64,000 nt of DNA from Acidobacteriota bacterium. Lineage in GTDB: Bacteria > Acidobacteriota > Terriglobia > Terriglobales > Acidobacteriaceae. Shown piece after piece: positions 45,254 to 53,302 of this stretch (the first letter of the stretch is position 1; every line of letters begins with the position of its first letter). The stretch covers positions 494,347-558,346 of the forward strand of contig JACPYL010000027.1 in the NCBI GenBank assembly GCA_016196065.1, written 5' to 3'. The translations under genes were made by a program, and so were the position numbers. The notes under the pieces are model-generated. The model had not been told where the DNA came from, did no database searches, and saw only the letters and a program-made list of their open reading frames with translations.

Positions 45254-46057
45254 TTACGCTTCGTCGGCCACTGGATTCCGCAATGTCCCGATGCCTTCAA
45301 TCGACACTTCAATCACATCTCCGGCGACCACCGGTCCAACCCCTTGCGGAGTGCCGGTCGCGATCAAGTCGCCCGCTTCCAGAGTCATGATCTGCGAGAT
45401 GTAGCGCAGGACGATGCCGAGCGAGAAGATGAAATCCTTGGTGTTGCCCGACTGACGCACTTCGCCATTGACGTGCGTCTCGACCTGAATACCCGACCAC
45501 GGATCCAGTTCATCGTTCACTACGGGGCCCACGGGACAAAACGTGTTGAAACCTTTGGCGCGCGCCCATTGATCGTCTTTCTTCTGCAGATCGCGGGCGG
45601 TGAAGTCATTCACGCATGTGTAGCCGAGGATGTAGGGACGGGTGTCCTCGTCAGGCGGCAGTTTGTGACAGCGTTTCGCGATCACGACGCCCAGTTCTCC
45701 CTCATAGTCGGTGCGTTCGGAAGCTTTCGGACGCAGAATAATCCCGCCGGGAGCCAGCAAGGCTGAAGGAGGCTTGAAGAACAGCAGTGGCTCGGTGGGA
45801 ACCTCGTTGCCGAGTTCCGCGGCATGCTCGCGATAATTGCGTCCCACGCAGACAATCTTCGAGGGCCGCACGGGCGCCAGGAGGGAAGCCTCTTCCATGG
45901 CGATAGGCTCAATCCGCCGGGTGCGCAGGCCTTCTAAATCGCCGCCTGCCTCTTCCGGAGGAGCCAAGAGGATCCTTACAATCGCATCTCGTCCGGCTAC
46001 GGACTCGATCAAACCATACTGAGCGTGAGTGTTTTGTTGAAAGCGGCAATATTTCAT
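45254..46057 (-). CDS. Fumarylacetoacetate hydrolase family protein
   Basis: A 267-residue enzyme of the FAH superfamily: KIVCVGRNYREHAAELG, YEGELGVVIAKRC (metal-binding Glu pair), CVNDFTARDLQ, ARAKGFNTFCPVGP and IATGTPQGVGP. Members hydrolyse or isomerise C-C bonds in beta-diketo acids and related 2-oxo acids (for example 2-hydroxyhepta-2,4-dienedioate isomerase, acylpyruvase). Exact substrate undefined. It is divergent from the DGPF/ECF42 pair. Confidence 0.88.
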   Translation of the reverse strand: MKYCRFQQNTHAQYGLIESVAGRDAIVRILLAPPEEAGGDLEGLRTRRIEPIAMEEASLLAPVRPSKIVCVGRNYREHAAELGNEVPTEPLLFFKPPSALLAPGGIILRPKASERTDYEGELGVVIAKRCHKLPPDEDTRPYILGYTCVNDFTARDLQKKDDQWARAKGFNTFCPVGPVVNDELDPWSGIQVETHVNGEVRQSGNTKDFIFSLGIVLRYISQIMTLEAGDLIATGTPQGVGPVVAGDVIEVSIEGIGTLRNPVADEA

Positions 46058-46112
46058 CGAAATCTATCTAAACACGAGTGCCGAGATCGCTGCGAAAATA
46101 TTCCTGAAAAAA

Positions 46113-46138
46113 TGTCGAAATCCTGTGCTCTCTTCGAC
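46113..46138 (+). promoter_or_regulatory. Putative ECF42-dependent promoter
   Basis: TGTCGA at 46113-46118 and CGAC at 46135-46138 are 16 bp apart, upstream of the DGPF gene. ECF42 sigma factors are reported to use TGTCGA (-35) with CGA/TC (-10), so this fits autoregulation of the pair. Confidence 0.6.
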
Positions 46139-46169
46139 TAAGCCTTAGACGGCTAAGGAGGCCCGGCAA

Positions 46170-46526
46170 ATGCAATACCTTTTGCTGATCTATGGAAATG
46201 AACAGTCTTTTGGCAAGATGGCCAACCCGGAGCGAGATGCCATCCTGCAGGAGTATGGCGACTTTACCAAGAGCATTGCGCAGAGCGGCCACTACCGTGG
46301 AGGCAATGAACTGGCGGAAACAAGCACTGCGACGACCGTCCGGGTCCGAGACAAGAAGCGCTTAGTCACGGATGGGCCGTTCGCGGAGACCAAAGAGCAA
46401 CTGGGTGGCTACTACCTGGTCGAGGCCAAAGATCTGGATGAAGCCATTGCGTTGGCCGCCCGGATTCCTTCCGCGCGTTGGGGTTCGATTGAGGTCCGGC
46501 CCATCATTCCACATGACATGCCCTAG
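46170..46526 (+). CDS. YciI-related DGPF protein (ECF42 partner)
   Basis: A 118-residue YCII-fold protein: MQYLLLIYGNEQSF start, the name-giving VTDGPFAETKEQLGGYYLVEA motif, and a GSIEVRPI end. DGPF proteins are the conserved genomic partners and main targets of ECF42 sigma factors; their biochemical role is unsettled. AAGGAGG lies nine bases before the ATG. The sigma gene starts 44 bp after its stop. Confidence 0.9.
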   Translation: MQYLLLIYGNEQSFGKMANPERDAILQEYGDFTKSIAQSGHYRGGNELAETSTATTVRVRDKKRLVTDGPFAETKEQLGGYYLVEAKDLDEAIALAARIPSARWGSIEVRPIIPHDMP

Positions 46527-46569
46527 CCCGGTGATCGTGTCTCCGGCTACCCTGTGTGCGGGAAGCCGG

Positions 46570-47829
46570 ATGGACACGAGCGTAGAGCGCATTTACCGCG
46601 AGGAGTCAGGGAGGGTTCTGGCGACGCTAATCCGCCTGCTTGGCAGCTTCGACGTGGCGGAAGAAGTGATGCAGGACGCTTTCGCCACTGCGCTCGAACA
46701 GTGGCCGCGGCAGGGGATCCCTGACAATCCGCGAGCATGGCTGGTGTCGACGGCCCATCACAAGGCTGTGGACCGCTTTCGCCGGGAAAGTTGTTTTAAT
46801 TCCAAGCGCGAGGAACTGCAGAAGATTGCGGTACTGGAGCAGCAGCTAGCGGAGTCGGAAGACAACATGTTGCGGCAGCCTGCCGAAGACGGGATTGGCG
46901 ATGACCGGTTGCGGCTGATCTTTACCTGCTGTCACCCCGCGCTGATGCTGGAGGCCCAGGTGGCTCTCACACTGCGCACGTTGTGCGGTTTGAGCACCGA
47001 AGAAATTGCGCGGGCATTTCTGGTCCCGCTCGCCACCATGTCACAGCGACTGGTGCGCGCGAAACAGAAGATTCGTGATGCTCGTATTCCGTATCGAGTT
47101 CCGCCTGAGGGTGAACTGGCGGCCCGGCTCGAAGCGGTCATGCTGGTGGTGTATCTCGTCTTCAACGAAGGCTACAGCGCCATCTCAGGAGACGCGGCGG
47201 TTCGTCGGGAACTGTGCAGTGAGGCGATTCGATTGGGAAGGCTTATCCGCGAATTACTTCCAGGACAGAGCGAGGCCGGCGCGTTGTTGGCGCTGATGCT
47301 GCTGCATCATTCTCGTCGCTCCGCGCGAACGGATGCAAGAGGGGAAGTGGTATTGCTCGAGGAACAGGATCGCAGTCTGTGGAGCCAGCAGGAAATTCGC
47401 GAAGGTCTGGGGCTCGTAGAGTCCGCTTTGCGCGGCAGTCCGGCCGGTCCCTACGCCTTGCAGGCCGCCATTGCGGCGATTCATGCGCAGGCAGCGCGCG
47501 CGGAAGAAACCGACTGGAAACAGATAGTCTTGCTTTATCAGGCTCTGCTGCGGGTACAGCCCTCGCCGGTTGTGGAATTGAATCATGCGGCGGCTGTGGC
47601 TATGGCCATCGGACCCGCCGAGGGCCTGCGTCTGCTCGATGGCCTCGAAGGGAAGCAGGAGCTTCGCGAGTACTATCTGCTGCCCGCGGCCCGCGGGGAT
47701 TTGCTGCGGCGACTTCGTCAGTGGCCTGAAGCTGCCTTGGCGTACCGCCGGGCTCTCGCGCTTACGAGCAACGAAGCGGCGCGTGCTTTTCTGTCGCGAA
47801 GATTGGCGGAGATGGAAGCGCGAGCCTGA
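46570..47829 (+). CDS. ECF42-group RNA polymerase sigma factor with TPR-like C-terminal extension
   Basis: A 419-residue sigma factor. Sigma-2 is near the N terminus (SVERIYREESGRVLATLIRL, AWLVSTAHHKAVDRFRRE) and sigma-4 near 125-180 (LCGLSTEEIARAFLVPLATMSQRL). A ~230-residue helical extension follows, with VFNEGYSAISGD and TPR-like repeats, which is the hallmark of ECF42. There is no anti-sigma gene nearby, as usual for this group. The ATG at 46570 matches typical family starts; a GTG at 46531 would add 13 residues. Confidence 0.9.
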   Translation: MDTSVERIYREESGRVLATLIRLLGSFDVAEEVMQDAFATALEQWPRQGIPDNPRAWLVSTAHHKAVDRFRRESCFNSKREELQKIAVLEQQLAESEDNMLRQPAEDGIGDDRLRLIFTCCHPALMLEAQVALTLRTLCGLSTEEIARAFLVPLATMSQRLVRAKQKIRDARIPYRVPPEGELAARLEAVMLVVYLVFNEGYSAISGDAAVRRELCSEAIRLGRLIRELLPGQSEAGALLALMLLHHSRRSARTDARGEVVLLEEQDRSLWSQQEIREGLGLVESALRGSPAGPYALQAAIAAIHAQAARAEETDWKQIVLLYQALLRVQPSPVVELNHAAAVAMAIGPAEGLRLLDGLEGKQELREYYLLPAARGDLLRRLRQWPEAALAYRRALALTSNEAARAFLSRRLAEMEARA

Positions 47830-47840
47830 CGAGCCAGATT

Positions 47841-48923
47841 CTAGGGGACAGATTCGCTCGCTTCGTCGGAGTGCGCGCTCTCATTGCCGCGTACATCGAC
47901 TGCCGCTACGGAATAGAGGTATACCTTTCCCGAGGCCACTGCGGGATCGCGATAGGCCGGCGATTTCACCAGGTCGGCATTCAACTTCGCGGGGGAACCG
48001 CCGTCCTCGCGGCGATAGATGTTGTAGCCAGCCAGGTCGGCGTCCGTCACCGGACCCCAGATCAAATCGACGAATAGTTTTTGCCCCTCGCCGGAATAGA
48101 CAGCCTGCACGCCGGAGGGCACCGCGGGAGGGAACACGTCGCGCGCGATGATTCTTACGCTCGGACTATCGTCTCCCTCCACCTGGACGTCGCCACCGTT
48201 AACACTCCTGGTGCTCAGCGACGTGATCCGATACAAGTACGTTTTCTCCCATTCGAACGCCGCATCCGGAGGATGTGTCGAAGCCCGCTCTGTGACGGCT
48301 GATTCGCCGACGATCGTGTCTTTGCCCGTGTTCTCGTCGCGCCGGTAAATCCTGTAGTGATACTGGACCCCAGCGGGAGCAGTGGTGTCCGCGGTGGCGG
48401 TCCAATTGAACGCGACGCCACCGGCGGTCAGCTCTGCGCGAAAATCAGCCGGCGGCGGAAGGGTTGGCATGGCTGGAATCGTGACTCGATTCGAGAAACC
48501 GGCGCTTCGGCTATCCCGGTTAAGAACCTCGACGGCATATGTGACATCGCCAGAGGGATTTCCCTGTTGAATCAGACCAGGCAAAGTATCGGTGAACATC
48601 TGGGATTGTGTCTGTGTCGAACCCGACGGCTGGGCCGATGGAGATGGAAGCTCTCCGACCGGCGCACCACATTCCTTCACCTCGGCGTCCAGGCTTCGGC
48701 AGATCCGCGTGGGCCCAAGTGATCGCACGGTCTGACGGTCAGTAGTGCGGGTAGGCACGCTCCAACTCAGCGTCACCCGATTTCCTTTGCGGACGGCGCG
48801 CAGATCGGAGGGAGGCTTGGGCAATTCAAGCGACGGCGGCAAGGGTGGTCCAGTCTGGGCGCAACCGGAGAGCAGGGCGCAGAGAGCCGAAGTTGCGAGC
48901 AGTCTTAGAAAGGCAGGAGTCAT
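47841..48923 (-). CDS. Lipoprotein with fibronectin type III-like domains
   Basis: A 360-residue lipoprotein: signal peptide with lipobox ALLSGC, lipidated Cys21, then a Pro-rich linker (TGPPLPPSLELPKPP). Three FnIII-like beta domains follow (PSDLRAVRKGNRVTLSWSVP; ADFRAELTAGGVAFNWTAT with YHYRIYRRDE; PSGVQAVYSG with DLAGYNIYRRED and VAAVDVRGNES). It should be anchored to a membrane and act in binding or structure. Convergent with the sigma gene, 11 bp apart. Confidence 0.85.
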   Translation of the reverse strand: MTPAFLRLLATSALCALLSGCAQTGPPLPPSLELPKPPSDLRAVRKGNRVTLSWSVPTRTTDRQTVRSLGPTRICRSLDAEVKECGAPVGELPSPSAQPSGSTQTQSQMFTDTLPGLIQQGNPSGDVTYAVEVLNRDSRSAGFSNRVTIPAMPTLPPPADFRAELTAGGVAFNWTATADTTAPAGVQYHYRIYRRDENTGKDTIVGESAVTERASTHPPDAAFEWEKTYLYRITSLSTRSVNGGDVQVEGDDSPSVRIIARDVFPPAVPSGVQAVYSGEGQKLFVDLIWGPVTDADLAGYNIYRREDGGSPAKLNADLVKSPAYRDPAVASGKVYLYSVAAVDVRGNESAHSDEASESVP

Positions 48924-48984
48924 GCCGAAACTGAAAGGGTATCAGATGATGTTGTCGCGACAGCATCTTGCCGCGGCGACAGAC

Positions 48985-50349
48985 TTATCCCATCAACTCG
49001 CGGACGGCTTCGCGGAAGACTTTGCTGTGTTGATCGACGTCCTCGGGCGCGGTGGCGGGGGACATCAGGGCCATGTTATGGAACGGCGTGAGCAGGATGC
49101 CGCGATTCATGGCGTACAGATGCATGAAGCGCTCGAGTTCGAAGTCCATCGCGTCGTGGGCTTCGGTTCCGTTCCTTGGTTCGTTCGGACCGAACAGATA
49201 TTCCGCCCGGCAGCCCAGGCGAGTGACGCTCCAGGGCATCCCGAAATCGTTGATCACTTTCTGCACGCCGGCGGTCCAACGTTCCGCCATGGGCATCATG
49301 CGGTCAAAGGCTTCCGGAGTGAGAACTTTTGTCAACGTCGCACGCATGGCGGCGAGTGAAAGCGCGTTGCCGGCGAGTGTGCCGCCGATGCCGCCCGTGT
49401 CGCAATCCTCGAGACTGTAATTTTTTGCGATCAGATCGGCCACCTGCTGGGTGAATCCGTAGGCGGCGCCGGGAACGCCTGCGCCAATTGGCTTGCCGAA
49501 GACCAGAAAGTCCGGATCAAGGTTCTGGGCGCGAGTGAATCCGCCGGGGCCTGCGCAAATGGTGTGGGTCTCGTCGATGATGAGCAGCGTGCCGTACTTG
49601 CGCGTCAGTTCGCGGAGCGCGTGGTGGTATCCGTCGACGGGATGCACGATGCCGACATTGGTCATCGCCGGTTCGGCGAGCACGCAGGCGACGTCGCCAT
49701 GCGCCAGGGCTTTCTCCAGAGCAGGCACGTCGTTGAATTCCACAACCCTCGTGGTTACCGACAGGTCGACCGGTGGACCAATATTTCCTCGTCGAGACGT
49801 GCTCGTGCCGTCGGGATGCAACGTAATAAAGCACTCATCGACCGAACCGTGATAACACCAGTTGAAGACCAGAATCTTGGAGCGTCCGGTGATCTGGCGC
49901 GCGAGACGAATTGAAAAACGGTTGGCATCAGTGGCGGTCAGCGCGAATTGCCAGTACGCCAGGCCGAAACGCTTTTGCAATTCTTCCGCGACGAAAACGG
50001 CATCTTCGGACGGCAGCATGAGCGTGATGCCGCGCCGGGCCTGCTCTTCGAGGGCCTTCACGGCGGCGTGGGGCGAGTGGCCCGTCATGGCGCCCGTGTC
50101 TCCGAGACAGAAATCGATGTAGCGATGGCCGTCCTGGTCGTAGAAGTGAGCACCTTGGGCTTCGCGAACCACCGGAGGAAATGCTCCCGCCCACTTCACC
50201 ATCCAATTCATGGGAACGCCGGAGAGCAGCGACTTTTTGCCGCGTTCGAAGATGGCTTTGGACTTTGGATTCTCATTGATGAAGCGCGTTTGCTCACGCT
50301 GCATCAGGGACTGGAGACGGTTGCGGTCGAAGGTAGCGGCCATATTCAT
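48985..50349 (-). CDS. Class III aminotransferase, GSA-aminomutase-like
   Basis: A 454-residue PLP enzyme (452 from the second ATG at 50343). It shows GDTGAMTGHSP, a LIIDETHTICAGPGG pocket with the pyridine-binding Asp, and FGKPIGAGVPGAAYG with the Schiff-base lysine. The fold resembles glutamate-1-semialdehyde aminomutase (HemL), but sequence details (CYHGSVDECF, AMDFELERFMHLYAMNRG) suggest a separate aspartate-aminotransferase-family branch. Substrate unknown. Confidence 0.85.
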   Translation of the reverse strand: MNMAATFDRNRLQSLMQREQTRFINENPKSKAIFERGKKSLLSGVPMNWMVKWAGAFPPVVREAQGAHFYDQDGHRYIDFCLGDTGAMTGHSPHAAVKALEEQARRGITLMLPSEDAVFVAEELQKRFGLAYWQFALTATDANRFSIRLARQITGRSKILVFNWCYHGSVDECFITLHPDGTSTSRRGNIGPPVDLSVTTRVVEFNDVPALEKALAHGDVACVLAEPAMTNVGIVHPVDGYHHALRELTRKYGTLLIIDETHTICAGPGGFTRAQNLDPDFLVFGKPIGAGVPGAAYGFTQQVADLIAKNYSLEDCDTGGIGGTLAGNALSLAAMRATLTKVLTPEAFDRMMPMAERWTAGVQKVINDFGMPWSVTRLGCRAEYLFGPNEPRNGTEAHDAMDFELERFMHLYAMNRGILLTPFHNMALMSPATAPEDVDQHSKVFREAVRELMG

Positions 50350-50371
50350 TGCGGAGACTAGCAGAAAAAGA

Positions 50372-50514
50372 AGGTCTGAGGTAAGAGGTCAGATTGCAGA
50401 AGTGAAGCTGCGAGCGATTAACTGCGGGCTACGAGCAACCGCTTTGCTTCTGGCGCGTAGCTCGCGGCTCGTAGCATTTCACCTTTGCAATCTGACCTCT
50501 CACCTCTGACCTTC
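50372..50514. repeat. 143-bp imperfect inverted repeat abutting hslU
   Basis: Outer arms of about 35 bp (AGGTCTGAGGTAAGAGGTCA at 50372; CTGACCTCTCACCTCTGACC at 50492) pair almost fully, with a second inner stem of GCTGCGAGC/GCTCGTAGC type. The right arm ends at the hslU stop codon. No coding potential. Confidence 0.75.
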
Positions 50515-51927
50515 CTACAGGATGTAGCGCGACAGATCCTGATCCTTGACGATCTCGCTCAGCATTTTCTGTACGTACGCCGCGTCGATGGTGAACGTCT
50601 GGCCCTTCTTCTCAGGAGCCTCGAAGCTGATTTCGTCGAGCACGCGCTCCATGATGGTATGCAGACGGCGCGCGCCGATGTTCTCTGTGCCTTCGTTTAC
50701 GCGGAATGCGAAGCGCGCGATTTCGTCGAGCGCGTCGGGAGTGAATTCGAGCTTCACGCCTTCGGTTTCGAGCAGTGCCGTGTATTGCTTGGTCAGCGAC
50801 GACTTTGGCTCTGTCAGAATGCGAATAAAGTCTTCCATCGTCAGCGACTGCAATTCCACCCGGATCGGAAAACGGCCCTGCAACTCTGGAATCAAGTCGC
50901 TGGGCTTGGAAACGTGGAATGCCCCCGCGGCGACGAAAAGAATGTGATCCGTGCGCACCATCCCGTAACGTGTGTTGACGGTCGTACCTTCGACGATGGG
51001 CAGGATGTCGCGCTGCACTCCTTCACGGGAAACATCTGGACCGTGGCCGCTTTCGCGTCCGGCGATCTTGTCGATTTCGTCGAGGAAGATGATGCCGGAG
51101 TTTTCCACGCGGTCGATGGCAGTGCGCGTGACCTGCTCCATGTCAATCAGGCGCTGCTCTTCTTCCTGGATCAGATACTCGAACGCCTCGTTGACCTTCA
51201 TCTTCCGCTTCTTGGTGCGCTGGCCGAAGATGTTGGGCAGCATGTCCTTGAGGTTGACGTCCATCTCCTCGACGCCCTGGTTGGAGATGATTTCGAACGA
51301 CGGAAAATTGCGCTCGCGCGTTTCGATTTCGACTTGGCGGTCGTCGAGCTTGCCTTCGCGCAATTGCTGACGCAATTTTTCGCGTGTGCGCGAGTGGGAT
51401 TCGCCAGACGGTGTGTTTCCTTCCAGGACAAAGCCGGGTTGCGGAGTCTCCGCTGGGCGCGGCGTGGTCGGAGGCAGCAGAAGGTCGAGCAGTCGTTCCT
51501 CCGCGTTCAGTTCCGCTTTGTCGGCAACGTCTTCGAGCTTCTCTTCGCGGATCATCTCGATCGCGATCTCGACCAGGTCGCGGATCATCGATTCCACATC
51601 GCGTCCCACATAACCGACTTCCGTGAACTTCGAAGCTTCAACTTTCAGAAACGGCGAGTTGGCGAGCTTGGCCAGACGGCGCGCAATCTCGGTTTTGCCC
51701 ACGCCGGTGGGGCCGATCATGATGATGTTTTTGGGAATGACTTCTTCGGCCAACTCAGGCGTCAGTTTCTGCCGGCGCATGCGATTGCGCAGGGCGATGG
51801 CGACGGCGCGCTTGGCGTCCTTCTGCCCGACAACGTACTTGTCGAGTGCAGCGACGATCTCGCGTGGAGTGAGTTCGTCGAGCGCGATTTGTTCTTCTTC
51901 GGCGGTACCGGGTAGATAAATTGCCAT
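50515..51927 (-). CDS. hslU: HslU, ATPase subunit of the HslUV protease
   Basis: A 470-residue AAA+ unfoldase. N domain [20 protein letters not shown], Walker A GPTGVGKT at about 72-79, the pore-loop GYVGRD, Walker [11 protein letters not shown], sensor GRFPIRVEL and the C-terminal GARRLHT...LSRYIL tail that docks into HslV. The I-domain (about 140-230) is longer and Pro-rich ([14 protein letters not shown]). It lies downstream of hslV with an inverted repeat between. Confidence 0.96.
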   Translation of the reverse strand: MAIYLPGTAEEEQIALDELTPREIVAALDKYVVGQKDAKRAVAIALRNRMRRQKLTPELAEEVIPKNIIMIGPTGVGKTEIARRLAKLANSPFLKVEASKFTEVGYVGRDVESMIRDLVEIAIEMIREEKLEDVADKAELNAEERLLDLLLPPTTPRPAETPQPGFVLEGNTPSGESHSRTREKLRQQLREGKLDDRQVEIETRERNFPSFEIISNQGVEEMDVNLKDMLPNIFGQRTKKRKMKVNEAFEYLIQEEEQRLIDMEQVTRTAIDRVENSGIIFLDEIDKIAGRESGHGPDVSREGVQRDILPIVEGTTVNTRYGMVRTDHILFVAAGAFHVSKPSDLIPELQGRFPIRVELQSLTMEDFIRILTEPKSSLTKQYTALLETEGVKLEFTPDALDEIARFAFRVNEGTENIGARRLHTIMERVLDEISFEAPEKKGQTFTIDAAYVQKMLSEIVKDQDLSRYIL

Positions 51928-51934
51928 ATGAGAG

Positions 51935-52036
51935 CAGGTCTAAGGTGTTAGGTCTCAGGTGTCAGGAAATCTGAAAGGCGCCTCTCGCTGGCAACTCTTG
52001 ATTTCCTGAGACCTAACACCTAAGACCTGACACCTG
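51935..52036. repeat. 102-bp inverted repeat between hslV and hslU
   Basis: CAGGTCTAAGGTGTTAGGTC at 51935 and its near-perfect complement GACCTAACACC...AGACCTG ending at 52036 form arms of about 36 bp around a 30-base loop. It fills almost all of the space between the two genes and would form a long hairpin in the hslVU mRNA. Confidence 0.78.
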
Positions 52037-52041
52037 CCTTC

Positions 52042-52632
52042 CTAAAGCTCCTCAATCGTAACCTTGTCATTCGTATAGATGCACATGCGGCCGGCAATTT
52101 TCATGGCTTCTTCGGCAATCTCACGCGGCGAAAGCTTCGTGTGATCGGCGAGCGCTTGTGCAGCGGCTTGTGCAAACGGGCCACCGCTGCCGATTGCTGC
52201 AATGCCAGTGTCGGGTTCGATGACATCTCCATTGCCGCTCAGCAGGAACGTCTGTTCTTTGTCCGAGACCAGCAGCAGCGCTTCCAGATGGCGCAGCAGT
52301 TTATCTGTCCGCCATTCTTTTGCGAGTTCGACGGCGGAGCGTCCCAGGTTGCCGTGGTATTGGTCGAGCTTCGATTCGAAGCGGCTGAATAGGGAAAACG
52401 CGTCGGCGGTCGAGCCGGCGAATCCAGCGAGAATCTTGTCCTGATACAGACGCCTAATCTTCTTCGCGCCATGCTTGATGACGGAGTCGCCGAGCGTGAC
52501 TTGGCCGTCTCCAGCCATCACGACCTTATTGTCGCGGCGGACACACAGGACCGTTGTCGATCTGATTCTGGGAGCCTTCGGCTCGGAGGTGCTGTGTCTG
52601 GGAGCTGGTACTGCTGGAATACTTTTTCTCAT
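52042..52632 (-). CDS. hslV: HslV, peptidase subunit of the HslUV protease
   Basis: A 196-residue N-terminal-nucleophile peptidase. The mature enzyme should begin at Thr26 ([20 protein letters not shown]), so a 25-residue propeptide precedes it, longer than the single Met removed in E. coli Hsl[15 protein letters not shown] and [13 protein letters not shown] are typical. First gene of the pair with hslU. Confidence 0.95.
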   Translation of the reverse strand: MRKSIPAVPAPRHSTSEPKAPRIRSTTVLCVRRDNKVVMAGDGQVTLGDSVIKHGAKKIRRLYQDKILAGFAGSTADAFSLFSRFESKLDQYHGNLGRSAVELAKEWRTDKLLRHLEALLLVSDKEQTFLLSGNGDVIEPDTGIAAIGSGGPFAQAAAQALADHTKLSPREIAEEAMKIAGRMCIYTNDKVTIEEL

Positions 52633-52659
52633 GAGCGCAATTCTTGATTATACAGCCTC

Positions 52660-52685
52660 GTGTGGGGCGGGCATCCCTGCCCGCC
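52660..52685. repeat. REP element, left flank of RAYT
   Basis: GTGTGGGGCGGGCATCCCTG then CCCGCC; the stem is GGCGGGCA-TCCC-TGCCCGCC. It abuts the transposase stop codon at 52686. Confidence 0.85.
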
Positions 52686-53162
52686 TCAACATGGTTCGAC
52701 CCAGAGCCATGGGTATTCACCTGGACTCGCCGCAAGGCCTCTGCGAATCGGATTCTGCCGAATGTATTCGACCTTTTGTTTGAAGCTCTCGTTGGAACGC
52801 AGAACGTGATCGAAGGATTCGTCCTGCCATAGAGCCCCGGAGGCACCTGTAAGCATATTGATATGACGTGCGGAAGGGCCTTTGATGAGTTTGAGAATGT
52901 CTTTCAGCGGAAACGGCCATCCCTCCGCGTTCCGCATCGGGGTTAACAAGAGATGCACGTGCTCTGGCATGATCACGGCAGCGTGGAGATGCATGGTGCG
53001 GCCATTTCCCTTGAGACAATGATCTAGCACGAGAGACCGGGCGGCAGGGCTCAGCGGGTCTTTTGTCCGCTTGCAGAAGGTAACGAATAGGGGCCGGTCA
53101 AATTTCTGATAGTGCGGCAGTTTACGACGATAGTCGTAGGGGCCGGGCCGGAGACGAATCAT
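52686..53162 (-). CDS. REP-associated tyrosine transposase (RAYT, IS200-like)
   Basis: A 158-residue Y1-type HUH transposase: the HUH motif is in VIMPEHVHLLL, the nucleophile Tyr in FKQKVEYIRQNPIRRGL, and SFDHVLRSNE is typical of TnpA_REP. The start at 53162 (MIRLRPGPYDYRR) is preferred; the frame continues to 53255 but those codons are REP sequence. Matching REPs lie on both sides in inverted orientation, consistent with a domesticated RAYT that spreads REPs. Confidence 0.88.
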   Translation of the reverse strand: MIRLRPGPYDYRRKLPHYQKFDRPLFVTFCKRTKDPLSPAARSLVLDHCLKGNGRTMHLHAAVIMPEHVHLLLTPMRNAEGWPFPLKDILKLIKGPSARHINMLTGASGALWQDESFDHVLRSNESFKQKVEYIRQNPIRRGLAASPGEYPWLWVEPC

Positions 53163-53231
53163 CGGCACATCGTAGGCGGGAGGGCAGGTTATTTCTGTGA
53201 TCGTGGCTACAACCGGATTGTGACAATGCCA

Positions 53232-53257
53232 GGCGGGCAGGAATGCCCGCCCCACAC
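53232..53257. repeat. REP element, right flank of RAYT
   Basis: GGCGGGCA-GGAA-TGCCCGCC then CCACAC, the inverted counterpart of 52660-52685, differing in the loop. Confidence 0.85.
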
Positions 53258-53302
53258 AACCATCCTGTAAAATTCATCTAGCGCACTGCGGAGCCAACCT
53301 TT

